The translations under genes and the position numbers were made by a program. This document shows, one piece after another, positions 54,005 through 64,000 of a DNA stretch of 64,000 bases. The notes under the pieces were generated by a model. That model searched no databases and was not told the DNA's origin. It saw only the letters and a list, made by a program, of their open reading frames with translations. The DNA is from Rhodanobacter sp. Soil772. GTDB lineage: Bacteria > Pseudomonadota > Gammaproteobacteria > Xanthomonadales > Rhodanobacteraceae. Where the stretch lies: the NCBI RefSeq assembly GCF_001428385.1, contig NZ_LMSK01000001.1:1120358-1184357 (forward strand), written 5' to 3'. Within the stretch, counting starts at the first letter, position 1. Every line of letters begins with the position of its first letter.

Positions 54005-55095
54005 ATGACGCGCGCTTCACTCCCCGAGCAGCCCACCGGCCTGCCACTGCGGGTATCTCTGCTGGCAAGCCTGCCCATCGCCATGTGCATGGGTGTGATG
54101 GCGCTACCCGAGCTCGGCCATGCCTACGCGGGTGAGTACCGCGCGTTCTATGCTGCCTGCTACCTGTTCTGGATCGCGCCGCTCAGCCTGCTCCAGCGCG
54201 CCATGTGGCAACGCGGCGTTCCGGCACGCACAAGCATTTCGGTGCTGCTGCTGGCCACCTACATTCCTTCGGTCATCAACAACGCCCTGGCGCAGGCCGC
54301 GGCGGTGCATTGGGGCCTCGTGCCGGGCTACGAGTTCCGTCGCATCTTTGCCGGGCTGGACGGCTGCTGGCTGGCCCTTATCGCCTTCTGCGCCATCCAT
54401 GCCCTGCTGCACCACCACAACGCACTGCAATACTCGCGCCGCCGCGAAGCCGAGGCCACGGCGCTGGCCCGCGAGGCGGAACTGCGCGCGCTGCAGTATC
54501 AGCTGCACCCGCACTTCCTGTTCAACACTCTCAACAGCATCTCGGCGCTGGTGGCGGACGGCCGAGGCAACGACGCCACGCGCATGATTGCCTTGCTCGG
54601 CGATCTTTTGCGCGCCACGCTGGAACGCAGCGACACGCGCGAAGTGACGCTTGCCGAAGAGCTTTCACTCACCGAACACTACCTGGACATCGAAAGGGCC
54701 CGGCTCGGACGCCGTTTGCAGGTGGACATGCGCGTGGGGCCGGGAGTGCTGCAGGCGCTGGTGCCGCCATTGCTGCTGCAACCGTTGGTGGAAAATGCGA
54801 TCCGCCACGGCATTGCGCTGCGCGCGACGGGTGGAGCCGTGAACCTGCGCATCGACCGCGAGCGGGACGTGCTGACGATCGAACTTCGCAACGATGGCGT
54901 GCCCTCGCTGGAGGACGATCACCCGCGGTGCTCCACGCCCATTGGCCTGAGCAACGTGCGGCAGCGCCTGACGGCACTGTATCCCGGCAACCACACGCTG
55001 GATTTCACGGTTGCGGCCGACGGTGCATGTACGGTTCGCATCACCCTGCCGCTTCGGCTCGCCGCGACGACGGCGAGCCCCATGGTGCGCACCGC

Positions 55096-55099
<4 letters not shown>
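54005..55099 (+). CDS. LytS/YehU-type membrane histidine kinase
   Basis: 364 aa. The N-terminal ~140 residues hold about four membrane helices. A coiled segment then leads to YQLHPHFLFNTLNSISAL, which contains the phosphoacceptor His of the His_kinase (PF06580) family. LLLQPLVENAIRHGI is the N box and STPIGLSNVRQRLTALYPG the G box. The stop overlaps the LytTR regulator (ATGA), so kinase and regulator are translationally coupled. The signal is unknown. Confidence 0.94.
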
Positions 55100-55827
<728 letters not shown>

Positions 55828-55854
55828 TTCTTTCTCTCCCGCCATCATTACGCC

Positions 55855-56988
55855 ATGCGCCTTCCCGGTCTCGACCTCCTCCGTGCCATCGCCATCATCT
55901 GGGTCATGCTGTTCCACTCCTACCTCGTCGGAGGCCTGGGCGACAGCCTGGCGGGCGTGGAAACGTACGGCTGGATGGGCGTTGACCTGTTCTTCGTACT
56001 GAGCGGGTTTCTGATCGGCACCCAGGTGCTGCGGCCGATGGCAGCCGGCCAGACCCTTGACCTCTACGGTTTCTATCGCCGGCGTGCGTTCCGCATCCTG
56101 CCCGCATTCTTCGTGGTGCTCGCCCTGTACGCCCTGTGGACGGCATGGCGCGAAACGCGGGGCATGCAGCCGTTGTGGCAGTTCCCCACGTTCACCTTCA
56201 ACCTGCTGTTTGATCGCAGCGAGAACTATGCGTTCTCGCACGCATGGTCGCTGTGCGTGGAGGAGCACTTCTATCTGGTGTTCCCGTTTGCTGCGCTGGT
56301 GATGCTGCGCAAGCCATCCGTCACACGTTTCGCTGGACTGTGCAGCGTGATCGTCCTGGGCGGCATGGCGCTTCGTGCATGGCTCTGGCTGCACTACTAC
56401 CTGCCGGCGCGTACGGCCGACGATGGCACCCCGGGCCTGATGTTCCTGCGCTACATCTACTACCCGACCTACTCGCGCCTGGATGGCCTGGTCGCCGGCG
56501 TGGCGCTTGCCGCCTGCGCCGTGTACCGACCGGCATGGATGGAACGGGTGCAGCGTCACGGCAACCTCGTGCTCCTGCTTGGCTTGATTCTGCTGGCCGT
56601 ATCCGTCGCACTTTTTACCCGGCGTGTCGGCTTCGCCGCCACGGTGGTGGGCTACCCACTGCTGTCACTCGCCCTGATGGCCGTGGTGGCGGCGGCAAGC
56701 GGCGGCCCCTCGCTGCTTGCCCGCATGCGCGTACCCGGCGCCGCCTGGCTGGCCGCCATCTCCTACAGTCTGTACCTGAGCCACAAAGGCGTGTTCCATC
56801 TGGTGCACGAAACGTGGAACGGGCGCCTGCAGCAGCACGGCTTCGTGCTTTTCTGTGTATATGCCATGGCGACGCTGGCCGGCGGGGCGTTGCTGTACTA
56901 CGCGGTAGAGCGGCCGTTCCTGCGTTGGCGCGACATACGCAGCCGACTCCTTCCGCGGATGCATGCGGCAGGCGAGGTTACGGGTTAG
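55855..56988 (+). CDS. Membrane acyltransferase (OafA/acyltransferase-3 family)
   Basis: 377 aa, about ten membrane helices. The N-terminus RLPGLDLLRAIAIIWVMLFH carries the conserved Arg and His of the family, and GVDLFFVLSGFLIG and RRRAFRILPAFF follow. These proteins transfer O-acyl groups to glycans, lipids or antibiotics across the inner membrane. It has no periplasmic SGNH domain. The substrate is unknown. It is in line with the LytS/LytTR pair. Confidence 0.93.
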   Translation: MRLPGLDLLRAIAIIWVMLFHSYLVGGLGDSLAGVETYGWMGVDLFFVLSGFLIGTQVLRPMAAGQTLDLYGFYRRRAFRILPAFFVVLALYALWTAWRETRGMQPLWQFPTFTFNLLFDRSENYAFSHAWSLCVEEHFYLVFPFAALVMLRKPSVTRFAGLCSVIVLGGMALRAWLWLHYYLPARTADDGTPGLMFLRYIYYPTYSRLDGLVAGVALAACAVYRPAWMERVQRHGNLVLLLGLILLAVSVALFTRRVGFAATVVGYPLLSLALMAVVAAASGGPSLLARMRVPGAAWLAAISYSLYLSHKGVFHLVHETWNGRLQQHGFVLFCVYAMATLAGGALLYYAVERPFLRWRDIRSRLLPRMHAAGEVTG

Positions 56989-57051
56989 TGGGGCTCCAAT
57001 CCAAAGCGAAACCCGGGTAACGAAACTCGGGGTTTGGCTTCCAGATAAACC

Positions 57052-57412
57052 CACCTCCGGCGCCGACGGCTGGCAGCTGCCCGATCCGCCGATCCTCGCG
57101 CTGGCGCTGCTGCGCGTGTCGCTGGAAATCTTCTGCCGCGCCGGCGTTCGCTCTCTGCGAAAAACCGCGGCAACTCACCGGCTACCTGGAATGGCCGGTG
57201 CAGACCCAACTCGTCGCGGCGCCCAGCTGTCGATCCGCGTGACCGGCGGCCGCGAGCGCGGCCGCGCATTGTTCGAATACCTGATGGCCCATGGCATCAT
57301 CGGCGACTGGTGCGAACCCGACGTGATCCGCATCTCGCCCGCACCGCTGTACAACCGGTTTGCGGATTGTTTGGTGTTTGCCGAGGCAGTGCTGGCATGG
57401 CGCCGCGGCTGA
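57052..57412 (+). pseudogene. Decayed 3' fragment of a kynureninase gene
   Basis: The sequence aligns along nearly its full length with the last third of kynU (from 51954). Recognisable blocks are SGADGWQLPDPPILALALLR, RGAQLSIRVTGGRERGRALF and EPDVIRISPAPLYNRFADCL. The copy is two bases short near 57143-57180 and then lacks 40 bases near 57210. The two losses add up to 42, so the frame is closed and restored, but about 20 residues between them are out of frame. The catalytic Lys region and the N-terminal two thirds are absent, and the C-terminus differs from kynU (VFAEAVLAWRRG). It cannot encode an active enzyme. Confidence 0.88.
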
Positions 57413-57534
57413 CCGACCGACGTCCTGACTACTTATGTCCGCCACTCAAAGCGGTCTGTGAGCTGGACATTGCTTACGGGCCAAGCGTGTTCAGCCCTCA
57501 CAGCATCTACAGTCGCACTGGGGCGCTTTGGGCG

Positions 57535-58413
57535 CTACGCCGGCACTTTGTCCAAGTGCGTGAAGTCAATCTGAAATCCCTTCCCCTGCGACGCCTGCCA
57601 ACGCTGCGCATGGGGGTATTTCTCAAAAATTATCGGCTCAAGTTCGGCGCGAAGCTCTGCGGCCCGCGCGCCGAAGTAGACGGCAACCAGTTCACACGGA
57701 TGAAACGGTACATCCTCGAACTCGGCATCTGGATTTCGCCCCTCTCCCGTCACGATCCGCAGCTCCTGTTCGTAGCGCCAATGAGTGGACTTGAGGAGCA
57801 TGAGTGGGTCAGCAAGGTCGGGGGTCAACGTGATGTTGCCCGCCAAAAAATTCGCCAGCCCTTCGTCGTCCAGTAGCGGGGGCGCGTGATCGCTGTAATT
57901 TACTGGCTCCGCGAGACGGTAGACACTGTCAACGCCATCAGCATTTGCGAACTCCAAGACTAAACCACGATGGTTGTCGGCGTACAAAGCCCACATCGTG
58001 TTGTCGTCGTGTGCTCCGCTCAAGCAGAGAACCTTGATCATTTTCAGGCTTCTGACGATCTCCTTGCCGAATACGTCCATGTACCCGGGAAGCTTAGCCA
58101 GAGTTTCTCTTATCCCTGGGCGCATATCCCTGTCGAACTGCTCACGCCCCTGACGGAGAAAATGCGCCCACAAATCTTCAAGCAAAGTGCCCATTTGATT
58201 CATCGGCGGCCGTTGTCCTGGATGCTGTATACGCTCCCACATTAGATCGAGCGCACGCTGCGTCACGTGGTCCGCGTCGAAGTCGGTCGAATACGGAACG
58301 GCCATGTCAAATAGATCATTGAACTTCGACGGCCGAGACCAGCGCAACGTGGAGTCGATCAGCGTAGGTCGCGCGCCGGCGGGGCTGAGGTACTTGAAAT
58401 AGCGGTCCATCAT
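57535..58413 (-). CDS. DUF2971 family protein
   Basis: 292 aa from the ATG at 58413 (a second ATG follows at 58410), with AGGGA four bases upstream. The open frame beyond, to 58539, has no supporting features. It begins YFKYLSPAGARPTLIDSTLR, and its core is GAHDDNTMWALYADNHRGLV, the DUF2971 pattern (asparagine/aspartate-MWA-x-Y). Function is unknown. Codon use seems less GC-extreme than in neighbours, and the flanks are a pseudogene and a gene-poor tract. It looks like an accessory, possibly transferred, gene. Confidence 0.85.
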   Translation of the reverse strand: MMDRYFKYLSPAGARPTLIDSTLRWSRPSKFNDLFDMAVPYSTDFDADHVTQRALDLMWERIQHPGQRPPMNQMGTLLEDLWAHFLRQGREQFDRDMRPGIRETLAKLPGYMDVFGKEIVRSLKMIKVLCLSGAHDDNTMWALYADNHRGLVLEFANADGVDSVYRLAEPVNYSDHAPPLLDDEGLANFLAGNITLTPDLADPLMLLKSTHWRYEQELRIVTGEGRNPDAEFEDVPFHPCELVAVYFGARAAELRAELEPIIFEKYPHAQRWQASQGKGFQIDFTHLDKVPA

Positions 58414-59243
58414 GATGTCCCTGATTCGTATAAAGCAGTCGTTTGCCAGTGCTTCCAGGTGAATCGTAAAGCCGTAGAGCAAGCCCGTCAGCAGGCAATG
58501 CTGGCATCGAGCTTGAGCCACCCGTTTCGTTCTTCCCATTTTTGGCTAGCTAACCTCATGCCAACTGGAGCGGCAATCGACTCTGAGGCGAAGCGGTTCC
58601 TAAGCAGGTGTATGCGTCGCATGCATAGGTATGACCGCTTGCTGTTGGTTTGAAGCTGCGTCCCAGCAATGGATGCGTCGGAACCGACATCTTCAGATCA
58701 CAAACCGCAACGCGCGGGATCCATCGAAGCCGGAACCGAGGTGCTCCAGCGTACTCGCAACCTCAAAACTCCCAAGCGCGAACCTCTCGAGGCTTGGGCG
58801 CGATGCCAAAACCGTTGCGCGCAAGGCACTTCGTGCTCTCTGTCCCACCCCGAACCTTCGCGCGCAAGCCTCACGACCTCGTAGCGGCAAGGGCCGGAGC
58901 GTCGCGCGCGACGCCTGCCGGGACGGTCGCGAGGGTATTTCGGGCACGGACGCTGGTTTGACCTTCGCGCTTGCAGTGGTTGACCTTCGCGATCCGAGGC
59001 TTTGGACCTTGCGCTTCGGGTTTTTCCGCTTGCGGGCAAAGCTGGCGCGAGTGCGGGCGAAGGTCAAAGGGTTGCGCGCGTCGTGGAAACCGTTGCGGAT
59101 GGAGCCTGGTCCTTTGCGCGCGAAGGCGGGAGAAGTTGATGCCGGGGTTGTGGCGTTGCGCGCCAGGTCAGGGGGGCGCAAGCGAAGGTGTTGGGCATCG
59201 CTGCGCTCAGCTCAACCTGCAAAAGCTCCGAACCGCCAGCGCG
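58414..59243. other. 830-base gene-free tract with short repeats
   Basis: No convincing coding sequence in any frame. Frames 58631-59398 (+) and 58693-59181 (-) stay open but give Arg/Ala-rich low-complexity proteins with no domain. From about 58780 onwards the sequence repeats short motifs. TTGACCTTCGCG occurs at 58958-58969 and 58980-58991, and its inverse GCGAAGGTCAA at 59057-59067. Variants are TTGGACCTTGCGC (~59002) and several CTTCGCGCGCAAG / TTGCGCGCGAAGG units (58855, 59114). Confidence 0.6.
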
Positions 59244-60506
59244 TCATGCCCGGCTCTGCGGATGCCTCACCTGCCCTTCCCCACGCACCACGAAGCGCTC
59301 CACCGTCAGCGCTTCGGCCCCCATCGGTCCATAGGCGTGCAGGCGCGTGGTGGAGATGCCGATCTCGGCGCCGAGGCCGAGTTCGCCGCCGTCGCTGAAG
59401 CGCGAGGAGGCGTTGACCATCACCACGGCGGAGCGGATGGCCTGCACGAAGCGTTGCGCGGCGGCTTCGTCGGTGGTGGCGATGACTTCGGTGTGGTCGG
59501 AGCCGTAGCGCCGGATGTGGGCGATGGCGGCGTCGAGGTCGTCCACCACGCGCACGGCGAGGATCAGGTCGAGGAACTCGGCGGCGTAGTCGTCGTCGGT
59601 TGCCGCGCGCAGGTCGGGTACCAGCGCGCGGCTGCGTTCGTCGCCGCGCAGATCGACGCCGCGTTCGCGCAAGGCAGCCACCGCGCGCGGCAGGAACGCA
59701 TCGGCCACGTCGCGATGCACCAGCAGCGTCTCCAGCGCGTTGCACACGCCGGGGCGCGAGGTTTTGCCGTCGATCAGCAGGTTCAGCGCAAGGTCCAGGT
59801 CGGCGGCACGGTCCACGTACAAGTGGCAGACGCCCTTGTAGTGCTTGATCACCGGCACGCGCGCGTGTTCGGCGACGAAACGGATCAGGCCTTCGCCGCC
59901 GCGCGGGATGGCCAGGTCGACGAGGTCGCTGAGTTGCAGCAGCTCGACCATCGCCTCGCGGCTGAGATCCTGCAGCACCGTCACCGCGGCCTCGGGCACG
60001 TCGTGCGCGCGCAGCGCGGCATGCAAGGCCGCGGCGATGGCGAGGTTGGAGTGGATCGCCTCGGAGCCGCCGCGCAGGATCACCGCGTTGCCGGCCATCA
60101 GGCACAGCGCCGCGGCGTCGGCGGTGACGTTCGGACGCGCCTCGTAGATCATCGCGATCACGCCGAGCGGGATGCGCACGCGTTCCACCGACAGGCCGTT
60201 CGGCCGTGTCTCGCGGCGGGTCGTCACGCCGACCGGGTCGGGCAGCTCGGCCACCTCGCGCAGTGCGCCGGCGATGCCGGCCACGCGCGCCTCGTCCAGG
60301 CGCAGGCGATCGAGCATGGCGCCCTGCACGCCTTTCGCCGCGGCCTGGCGCATGTCCTCGGCGTTGGCTGCCAGCACCGCAGCGGACTGCGCTTCCAGCG
60401 CCGCGGCCATGTCGCGCAACAGCGTGCGCTTCGCCTCGCTGCCGAGTGCCGCCACGACCCGGGCGGCGTCGCGGCAAGCCAGTGCCTGTTCGCGGATCGT
60501 GCTCAT
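59244..60506 (-). CDS. proA: Gamma-glutamyl phosphate reductase
   Basis: 420 aa. It reduces gamma-glutamyl phosphate to glutamate semialdehyde, the second step of proline synthesis. The catalytic Cys is in [36 protein letters not shown] and the NADP-loop region are typical, as is [20 protein letters not shown]. The ATG overlaps the proB stop (ATGA), and [17 protein letters not shown] gives the family C-terminus. Confidence 0.97.
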   Translation of the reverse strand: MSTIREQALACRDAARVVAALGSEAKRTLLRDMAAALEAQSAAVLAANAEDMRQAAAKGVQGAMLDRLRLDEARVAGIAGALREVAELPDPVGVTTRRETRPNGLSVERVRIPLGVIAMIYEARPNVTADAAALCLMAGNAVILRGGSEAIHSNLAIAAALHAALRAHDVPEAAVTVLQDLSREAMVELLQLSDLVDLAIPRGGEGLIRFVAEHARVPVIKHYKGVCHLYVDRAADLDLALNLLIDGKTSRPGVCNALETLLVHRDVADAFLPRAVAALRERGVDLRGDERSRALVPDLRAATDDDYAAEFLDLILAVRVVDDLDAAIAHIRRYGSDHTEVIATTDEAAAQRFVQAIRSAVVMVNASSRFSDGGELGLGAEIGISTTRLHAYGPMGAEALTVERFVVRGEGQVRHPQSRA

Positions 60507-61687
60507 GCGTTGATCTCCTGCCCGGAGGCGACCGGACGGTCGATGCTGACGAGGTCGTCGCGATGCACCACCTCGTCGCCGTAACTGTAGCCGAGCACGC
60601 CGTCGATCTCGCGGCTGTGCCGGCCGGCCAGGCGACGCACCTCGACGGCGCCGTACTGGCTGAGTCCGCGTGCGATGGCGGCACCATCCACGTCGACGAT
60701 CTCGACCAGGTCGCCGCGGTGGAACTCGCCATCGGCGCCGAGCACACCGCCCGGCAGCAGCGAGACGCGTCCGCCGGCCAGCGCCTTCACGGCGCCGGCG
60801 TCGATACGGATGCGGCCCGGCGCGGCGGGTGCGTGGCGCAGCCAGTACTTGCGCGCCTGCAATCGTGTGGAAGCCGCGGCGATCAGCGTACCGCGCAGTT
60901 GCCCGCGTTGCAGCGCCTGCACGGTGGCCGTCTCGCGCCCGCTGAACAAGGCCGTGGGGATGCCGGCGGCTGCGGCTTTCGCCGCCGCCTGCAGCTTGGT
61001 GCGCATGCCGCCGGTGCCGGCCGCGCTGCCGCTGTCGCCGGCCATCGCGACGATCTCGTGGGTCAGCGCGGCCACCTGCATGATCGGCACCGCCGCGGGA
61101 TCGCGCCGCGGGTCGGCGCTGTATAGCGCATCGACGTCGGAAGCGATCAGCAGCAGGTCGGCGTCGACCAGCGCGGCCACGATGGCGGCGAGGTTGTCGT
61201 TGTCGCCGAGCTTCAATTCATCCACCGAGACGGTGTCGTTCTCGTTGATCACCGGCAGCACGCCGAGCTGCAGCAACTCGCGCAGGGTGGCGCGCGCGTT
61301 GAGGTAGCGGCGGCGGTTGCGCAGGTCGTCGTGGGTCAGCAGCACCTGCGCCACCGGCCGTGCGGACAGCGATTGCCATAGCGCGACCATCGGCGCCTGG
61401 CCCAGCGCGGCCAGCGCCTGGCGTGCGGCCAGGCCGCCGCCGCTCGCATGCTCGCGCAACAACGCACGCCCGGCCGCCACTGCGCCGGAGGACACCAGCA
61501 CCACCTCGCGGCCCTCGGCATGGCTGGCGGCGATGAACGCGGCCAGCGCTTCGGCGTAACGCGAAGTGAGGCCGCCGCCGTCCGCGGCAAGCAGGTTGCT
61601 GCCCACCTTGAGCACTGCGCGGCGCCAGCGCGGCAGGTCTTGGCCGGGCAGTTCGGTGCGCGCGCTCATCGTGTCGATCACCGTCAT
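60503..61687 (-). CDS. proB: Glutamate 5-kinase
   Basis: 394 aa. Amino-acid kinase domain ([48 protein letters not shown]) followed by a C-terminal PUA domain of ~100 residues. It phosphorylates glutamate at the gamma-carboxyl in proline synthesis and is usually inhibited by proline. GGAGG precedes the ATG at 61687. It is 15 bases after argH, consistent with argC-argH-proB-proA on one transcript. Confidence 0.97.
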   Translation of the reverse strand: MTVIDTMSARTELPGQDLPRWRRAVLKVGSNLLAADGGGLTSRYAEALAAFIAASHAEGREVVLVSSGAVAAGRALLREHASGGGLAARQALAALGQAPMVALWQSLSARPVAQVLLTHDDLRNRRRYLNARATLRELLQLGVLPVINENDTVSVDELKLGDNDNLAAIVAALVDADLLLIASDVDALYSADPRRDPAAVPIMQVAALTHEIVAMAGDSGSAAGTGGMRTKLQAAAKAAAAGIPTALFSGRETATVQALQRGQLRGTLIAAASTRLQARKYWLRHAPAAPGRIRIDAGAVKALAGGRVSLLPGGVLGADGEFHRGDLVEIVDVDGAAIARGLSQYGAVEVRRLAGRHSREIDGVLGYSYGDEVVHRDDLVSIDRPVASGQEINA

Positions 61688-61702
61688 GTCCGGGCCTCCA
61701 TT

Positions 61703-62998
61703 TCAGTCGTCGAGCGCGTGCAACCGGGCGCGCAGTTCATCCAGCCGCAGGTCGTTGCCGGCACCCGGCGAGACGCGCGCGGCGAGGCTGCCTTCGGGCG
61801 TGCGCCCCTGCCCTGCGGATGCCGCGGTCTCCGCCGCCGCGCGATACGCATCGCGGAACGGCACGCCGGCGGCGGCCTGCTCGATCGCCACGTCGGTGGC
61901 ATACATCGCCGGCTCGATCGCGGCGCGCATCGGCGCCTCGTTCCACTCGAACCGCGCCAGCAGGTCGGGCACCAGTTCCAGCGCCATCAGGCCATGGCGC
62001 ACGCCGTGGAAGATCGAGCCCTTGGAGAACTGCAAGTCGCGCTGGTAGCCGGACGGCAGCGACAGCAGCTGTTCGATCTCGGTACGCGCGGCGGCGACGC
62101 TGGCGTAGCTGGCACGCAGCAGTTCGATCACGTCGGGGTTGCGCTTGTTCGGCATGATCGAGCTGCCGGTGGTGTACTCGGCCGGCAGCTTGACGAAGTT
62201 GAATTCGGCGGTGGTGAACAGCGACAGGTCCCACGCCAGCCGGCGCAGGTCGAGCAGCGCACCGCCGATCGCTTCCAGCACGGCCATCTCGAACTTGCCG
62301 CGCGACAGCTGCGCGTAGATCGGCGATATCTGCACGCGTGCGAAGCCGAGCGCACGGGTGGTGTGCTCGCGATCGAGTTTCATGTTCACGCCGTAGCCGG
62401 CGGCCGTGCCGAGCGGATTGGCGTCGATCAGCGTCATCGTCTGCCGCGCGCGCAGCGCGTTGTCGATGAAGCCTTCGGCGAAACCGGCGAACCACATTGC
62501 GGTGGACGACACCACGGCGCGCTGCAGGTGGGTGTAACCGGGCATCGGCACGGCTTCTTGCGACGCGCGCTCAAGGCAGACTCCGGCGATAGCGCGGCAA
62601 TGCGCTTCCAGCACGGTCAGCTTGTCCTTCAACCAGAGCCGCGTGGCGACCAGGATCTGGTCGTTGCGGCTGCGCCCGGTGTGCACGCGGCGGCCGGCGT
62701 CGCCGAGGCGCTCGGTGAGCCGCGCCTCGATCGCCGAATGGCCGTCCTCGTAGCGCCCGTCCAGCACGAACGCGCCGCTGCGGAAATCTTCGGCCAGCGC
62801 ATCCAGCTCGCGCTTCAGCGCGGCGGCTTCGTCGGCGCTGACCACGCCGATGTTGGCCAGCCCCTCCACGTGCGCCTTGCTGGCGGTGATGTCGTGCAGG
62901 AAGAACTCGCGATCCAGCAGCACGTCGTCGCCGGCGAGGAACTGCATGATCTTCGCGTCGATCTGGATGCCGGATTTTTGCCAGAGGGGTTGGGTCAT
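61703..62998 (-). CDS. argH: Argininosuccinate lyase
   Basis: 431 aa. The fumarase/aspartase-superfamily signature is [38 protein letters not shown] and [14 protein letters not shown] are further active-site regions. It splits argininosuccinate into arginine and fumarate. AGGA lies upstream of the ATG. The gene follows argC by 19 bases. It is slightly shorter than the E. coli enzyme (457 aa). Confidence 0.97.
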   Translation of the reverse strand: MTQPLWQKSGIQIDAKIMQFLAGDDVLLDREFFLHDITASKAHVEGLANIGVVSADEAAALKRELDALAEDFRSGAFVLDGRYEDGHSAIEARLTERLGDAGRRVHTGRSRNDQILVATRLWLKDKLTVLEAHCRAIAGVCLERASQEAVPMPGYTHLQRAVVSSTAMWFAGFAEGFIDNALRARQTMTLIDANPLGTAAGYGVNMKLDREHTTRALGFARVQISPIYAQLSRGKFEMAVLEAIGGALLDLRRLAWDLSLFTTAEFNFVKLPAEYTTGSSIMPNKRNPDVIELLRASYASVAAARTEIEQLLSLPSGYQRDLQFSKGSIFHGVRHGLMALELVPDLLARFEWNEAPMRAAIEPAMYATDVAIEQAAAGVPFRDAYRAAAETAASAGQGRTPEGSLAARVSPGAGNDLRLDELRARLHALDD

Positions 62999-63017
62999 GG
63001 TGGTGTCCTGAAATCGG

Positions 63018-63971
63018 CTAGAGCGGAATCGCGGTGTATTCGTCCACGCCGATCGCGCGGTTGATGTTCTGCATCGCCTGGGTGGCGGCGCCCTTGAGCA
63101 GGTTGTCCAGCGTGGCCACGATCACCACGCGCTTGCCGTCGGCCGACACCGCGAAGCCACCGACCTCGGCGTGGTGGCGGTGCGCGATGCGGCTGACCCA
63201 CGGCGCCTCGTCGGTCACGACGGCAAGTTTCTCGCCGTCGTATGCGGCATGGAAACGCTGCAGCACGTCTTCCCGCTTCAGTGGGCGGGTGAGATACAGG
63301 TTGGTGGTGACGGTGAGTCCGCGGAAATGCGGCGCCACGTGCGGCATGAACTCCACCGGCACGCCGAGCCGGAACGAGGCTTCCTTCTCGTGCATGTGGC
63401 CGGTGAGCGCGTACGGCATCAGGTTGTCGCGCAGCTTGTCCGGGTCGTTCTTGTCCGATGGCGTGGTGCCGGCGCCGGAATAGCCGGAGACGCCGAAGCA
63501 CACCGGCGGCGCGGCCAGCAGATCCTTCAACGGCTCGATGGAGAGCTGCATCGCGGTGGCGTAGCAACCGGGATTGCTGATGCGCTTCTCGCCGCGCCAC
63601 TGCCCGCGGGTGAGTTCCGGCAGGCCGTAGTACCACGACGGGTCGAAGCGGTAATCGGCGGAGAGATCGAGGATCAACGTGTCCGGCTTCGCCGCGTCGA
63701 TCGCCGCCACGTACGGGGCCGCCTTGCCGTTCGGCAACGCCAGGATCACCACCTCGGCACCCTGCGCCGCCACCGCGGCCGGGTCCAGGCTGGCATAGCG
63801 CAGTTCGCCGGCAAAGCCGTCGACGTGATCGGCCACGCGCTGGCCATCCAGTTCGCGCGAGGAGACGAAGGCCAGCTGCAGCACCGGATGCGCCGCGATC
63901 AGGCGGATCAGTTCCGTGCCGGTATGGCCGCGTGCGCCGACGATGCCTACCGTTTTCCTGTTCGTGTCCAT
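63018..63971 (-). CDS. argC: N-acetyl-gamma-glutamyl-phosphate reductase
   Basis: 317 aa. Rossmann start [20 protein letters not shown] and the catalytic Cys in [22 protein letters not shown] and [20 protein letters not shown] are conserved substrate-site segments. It is the third arginine-biosynthesis step. It is followed by argH, proB and proA and preceded by the end of another - strand frame. Confidence 0.97.
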   Translation of the reverse strand: MDTNRKTVGIVGARGHTGTELIRLIAAHPVLQLAFVSSRELDGQRVADHVDGFAGELRYASLDPAAVAAQGAEVVILALPNGKAAPYVAAIDAAKPDTLILDLSADYRFDPSWYYGLPELTRGQWRGEKRISNPGCYATAMQLSIEPLKDLLAAPPVCFGVSGYSGAGTTPSDKNDPDKLRDNLMPYALTGHMHEKEASFRLGVPVEFMPHVAPHFRGLTVTTNLYLTRPLKREDVLQRFHAAYDGEKLAVVTDEAPWVSRIAHRHHAEVGGFAVSADGKRVVIVATLDNLLKGAATQAMQNINRAIGVDEYTAIPL

Positions 63972-63974
63972 GCT

Positions 63975-64000
63975 TCAATCCACCAGTGTCGGCTGGCGTT
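63975..64000 (-). CDS. Possible 3' end of an upstream gene
   Basis: On the - strand a frame entering from the window edge reads RQPTLVD and stops at 63977-63975, three bases before the argC start. In Xanthomonadales an arginine-biosynthesis gene often precedes argC, so this is probably its last codons. Too short to identify. Confidence 0.35.

Noticed and set aside
56989-57051. Mobile-element end next to the kynU relic
   Set aside because: No terminal inverted repeat, target duplication or transposase could be found; only a weak AAACCC/GGGTTT hairpin is present.
58693-59181. 162-codon - strand frame in the same tract
   Set aside because: Low complexity (FARKGPG, FARTRASFARKRKNPKR) that mirrors the DNA repeats; no start signal seen.
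58780-59200. CRISPR array
   Set aside because: The repeats are short, degenerate and in both orientations, with no uniform spacers and no cas genes.
58631-59398. 255-codon + strand frame in the repeat tract before proA
   Set aside because: It runs into proA antisense, is Arg/Ala/Leu low complexity and has no domain; treated as non-coding repeat sequence.

Overview
The window is a GC-rich stretch of a gammaproteobacterial chromosome. Gene content and order point to the Xanthomonadales, most likely Rhodanobacteraceae (Rhodanobacter, Dyella, Luteibacter or Frateuria type). The pointers are an argC-argH-proB-proA chain, a minor-pilin operon fimT-pilV-pilW-pilX-pilY1-pilE, feoA-feoB followed by a Cys-rich membrane protein, ACMSD next to kynureninase, a leucine-degradation cluster and the murJ/rpsT divergence. 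The family assignment is an inference from content, not from a database search. No IS element, prophage, CRISPR array or rRNA operon was seen.

Layout. 0.1-3.9 kb: a large GGDEF/EAL sensor protein (- strand). 4.0-6.3 kb: an ECF sigma factor with a long C-terminal extension and two YCII/DGPF-type proteins (- strand). 6.5-15.3 kb: recC-recB-recD with ATGA overlaps (+). 15.4-22.6 kb: the type IV pilus minor-pilin operon (-), preceded upstream by a periplasmic-TPR diguanylate cyclase (22.8-24.7 kb). 24.96 kb: tRNA-Thr(CGU). 25.2-32.5 kb: housekeeping chain murJ, ribF, ileS, lspA, ispH (-), with rpsT divergent. 33.0-35.4 kb: feoA-feoB-Cys-rich partner (-). 35.5-41.9 kb: liuC-cupin-liuD-liuE-SDR-MBL hydrolase (+). 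41.9-45.0 kb: amidohydrolase, two GNAT acetyltransferases and a YdeI-like protein (+). 45.0-49.4 kb: an RcnB-like protein (-), an SDR, efpL and a FUSC membrane protein. 49.5-52.4 kb: ACMSD, a small exported protein and kynureninase (+). 52.4-57.0 kb: two small exported proteins, a LytS/LytTR two-component pair and an acyltransferase. 57.0-59.2 kb: an accessory-looking patch with a decayed kynureninase 3' fragment, a DUF2971 protein and an 830-base gene-free tract rich in short repeats. 59.2-64.0 kb: argC-argH-proB-proA (-).

Most genes sit in tight operons with 1-4 base stop/start overlaps. Five different palindromic sequences lie in gene borders. They are the clearest non-coding structure in the window, together with the repeat-rich tract upstream of DUF2971. 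I found no clear-cut new multi-gene system. The most unusual items are a FimT pseudopilin with two prepilin-like motifs, a frame-restored kynU relic, the repeat tract at 58.7-59.2 kb, and the periplasmic-TPR cyclase next to the pilus operon.
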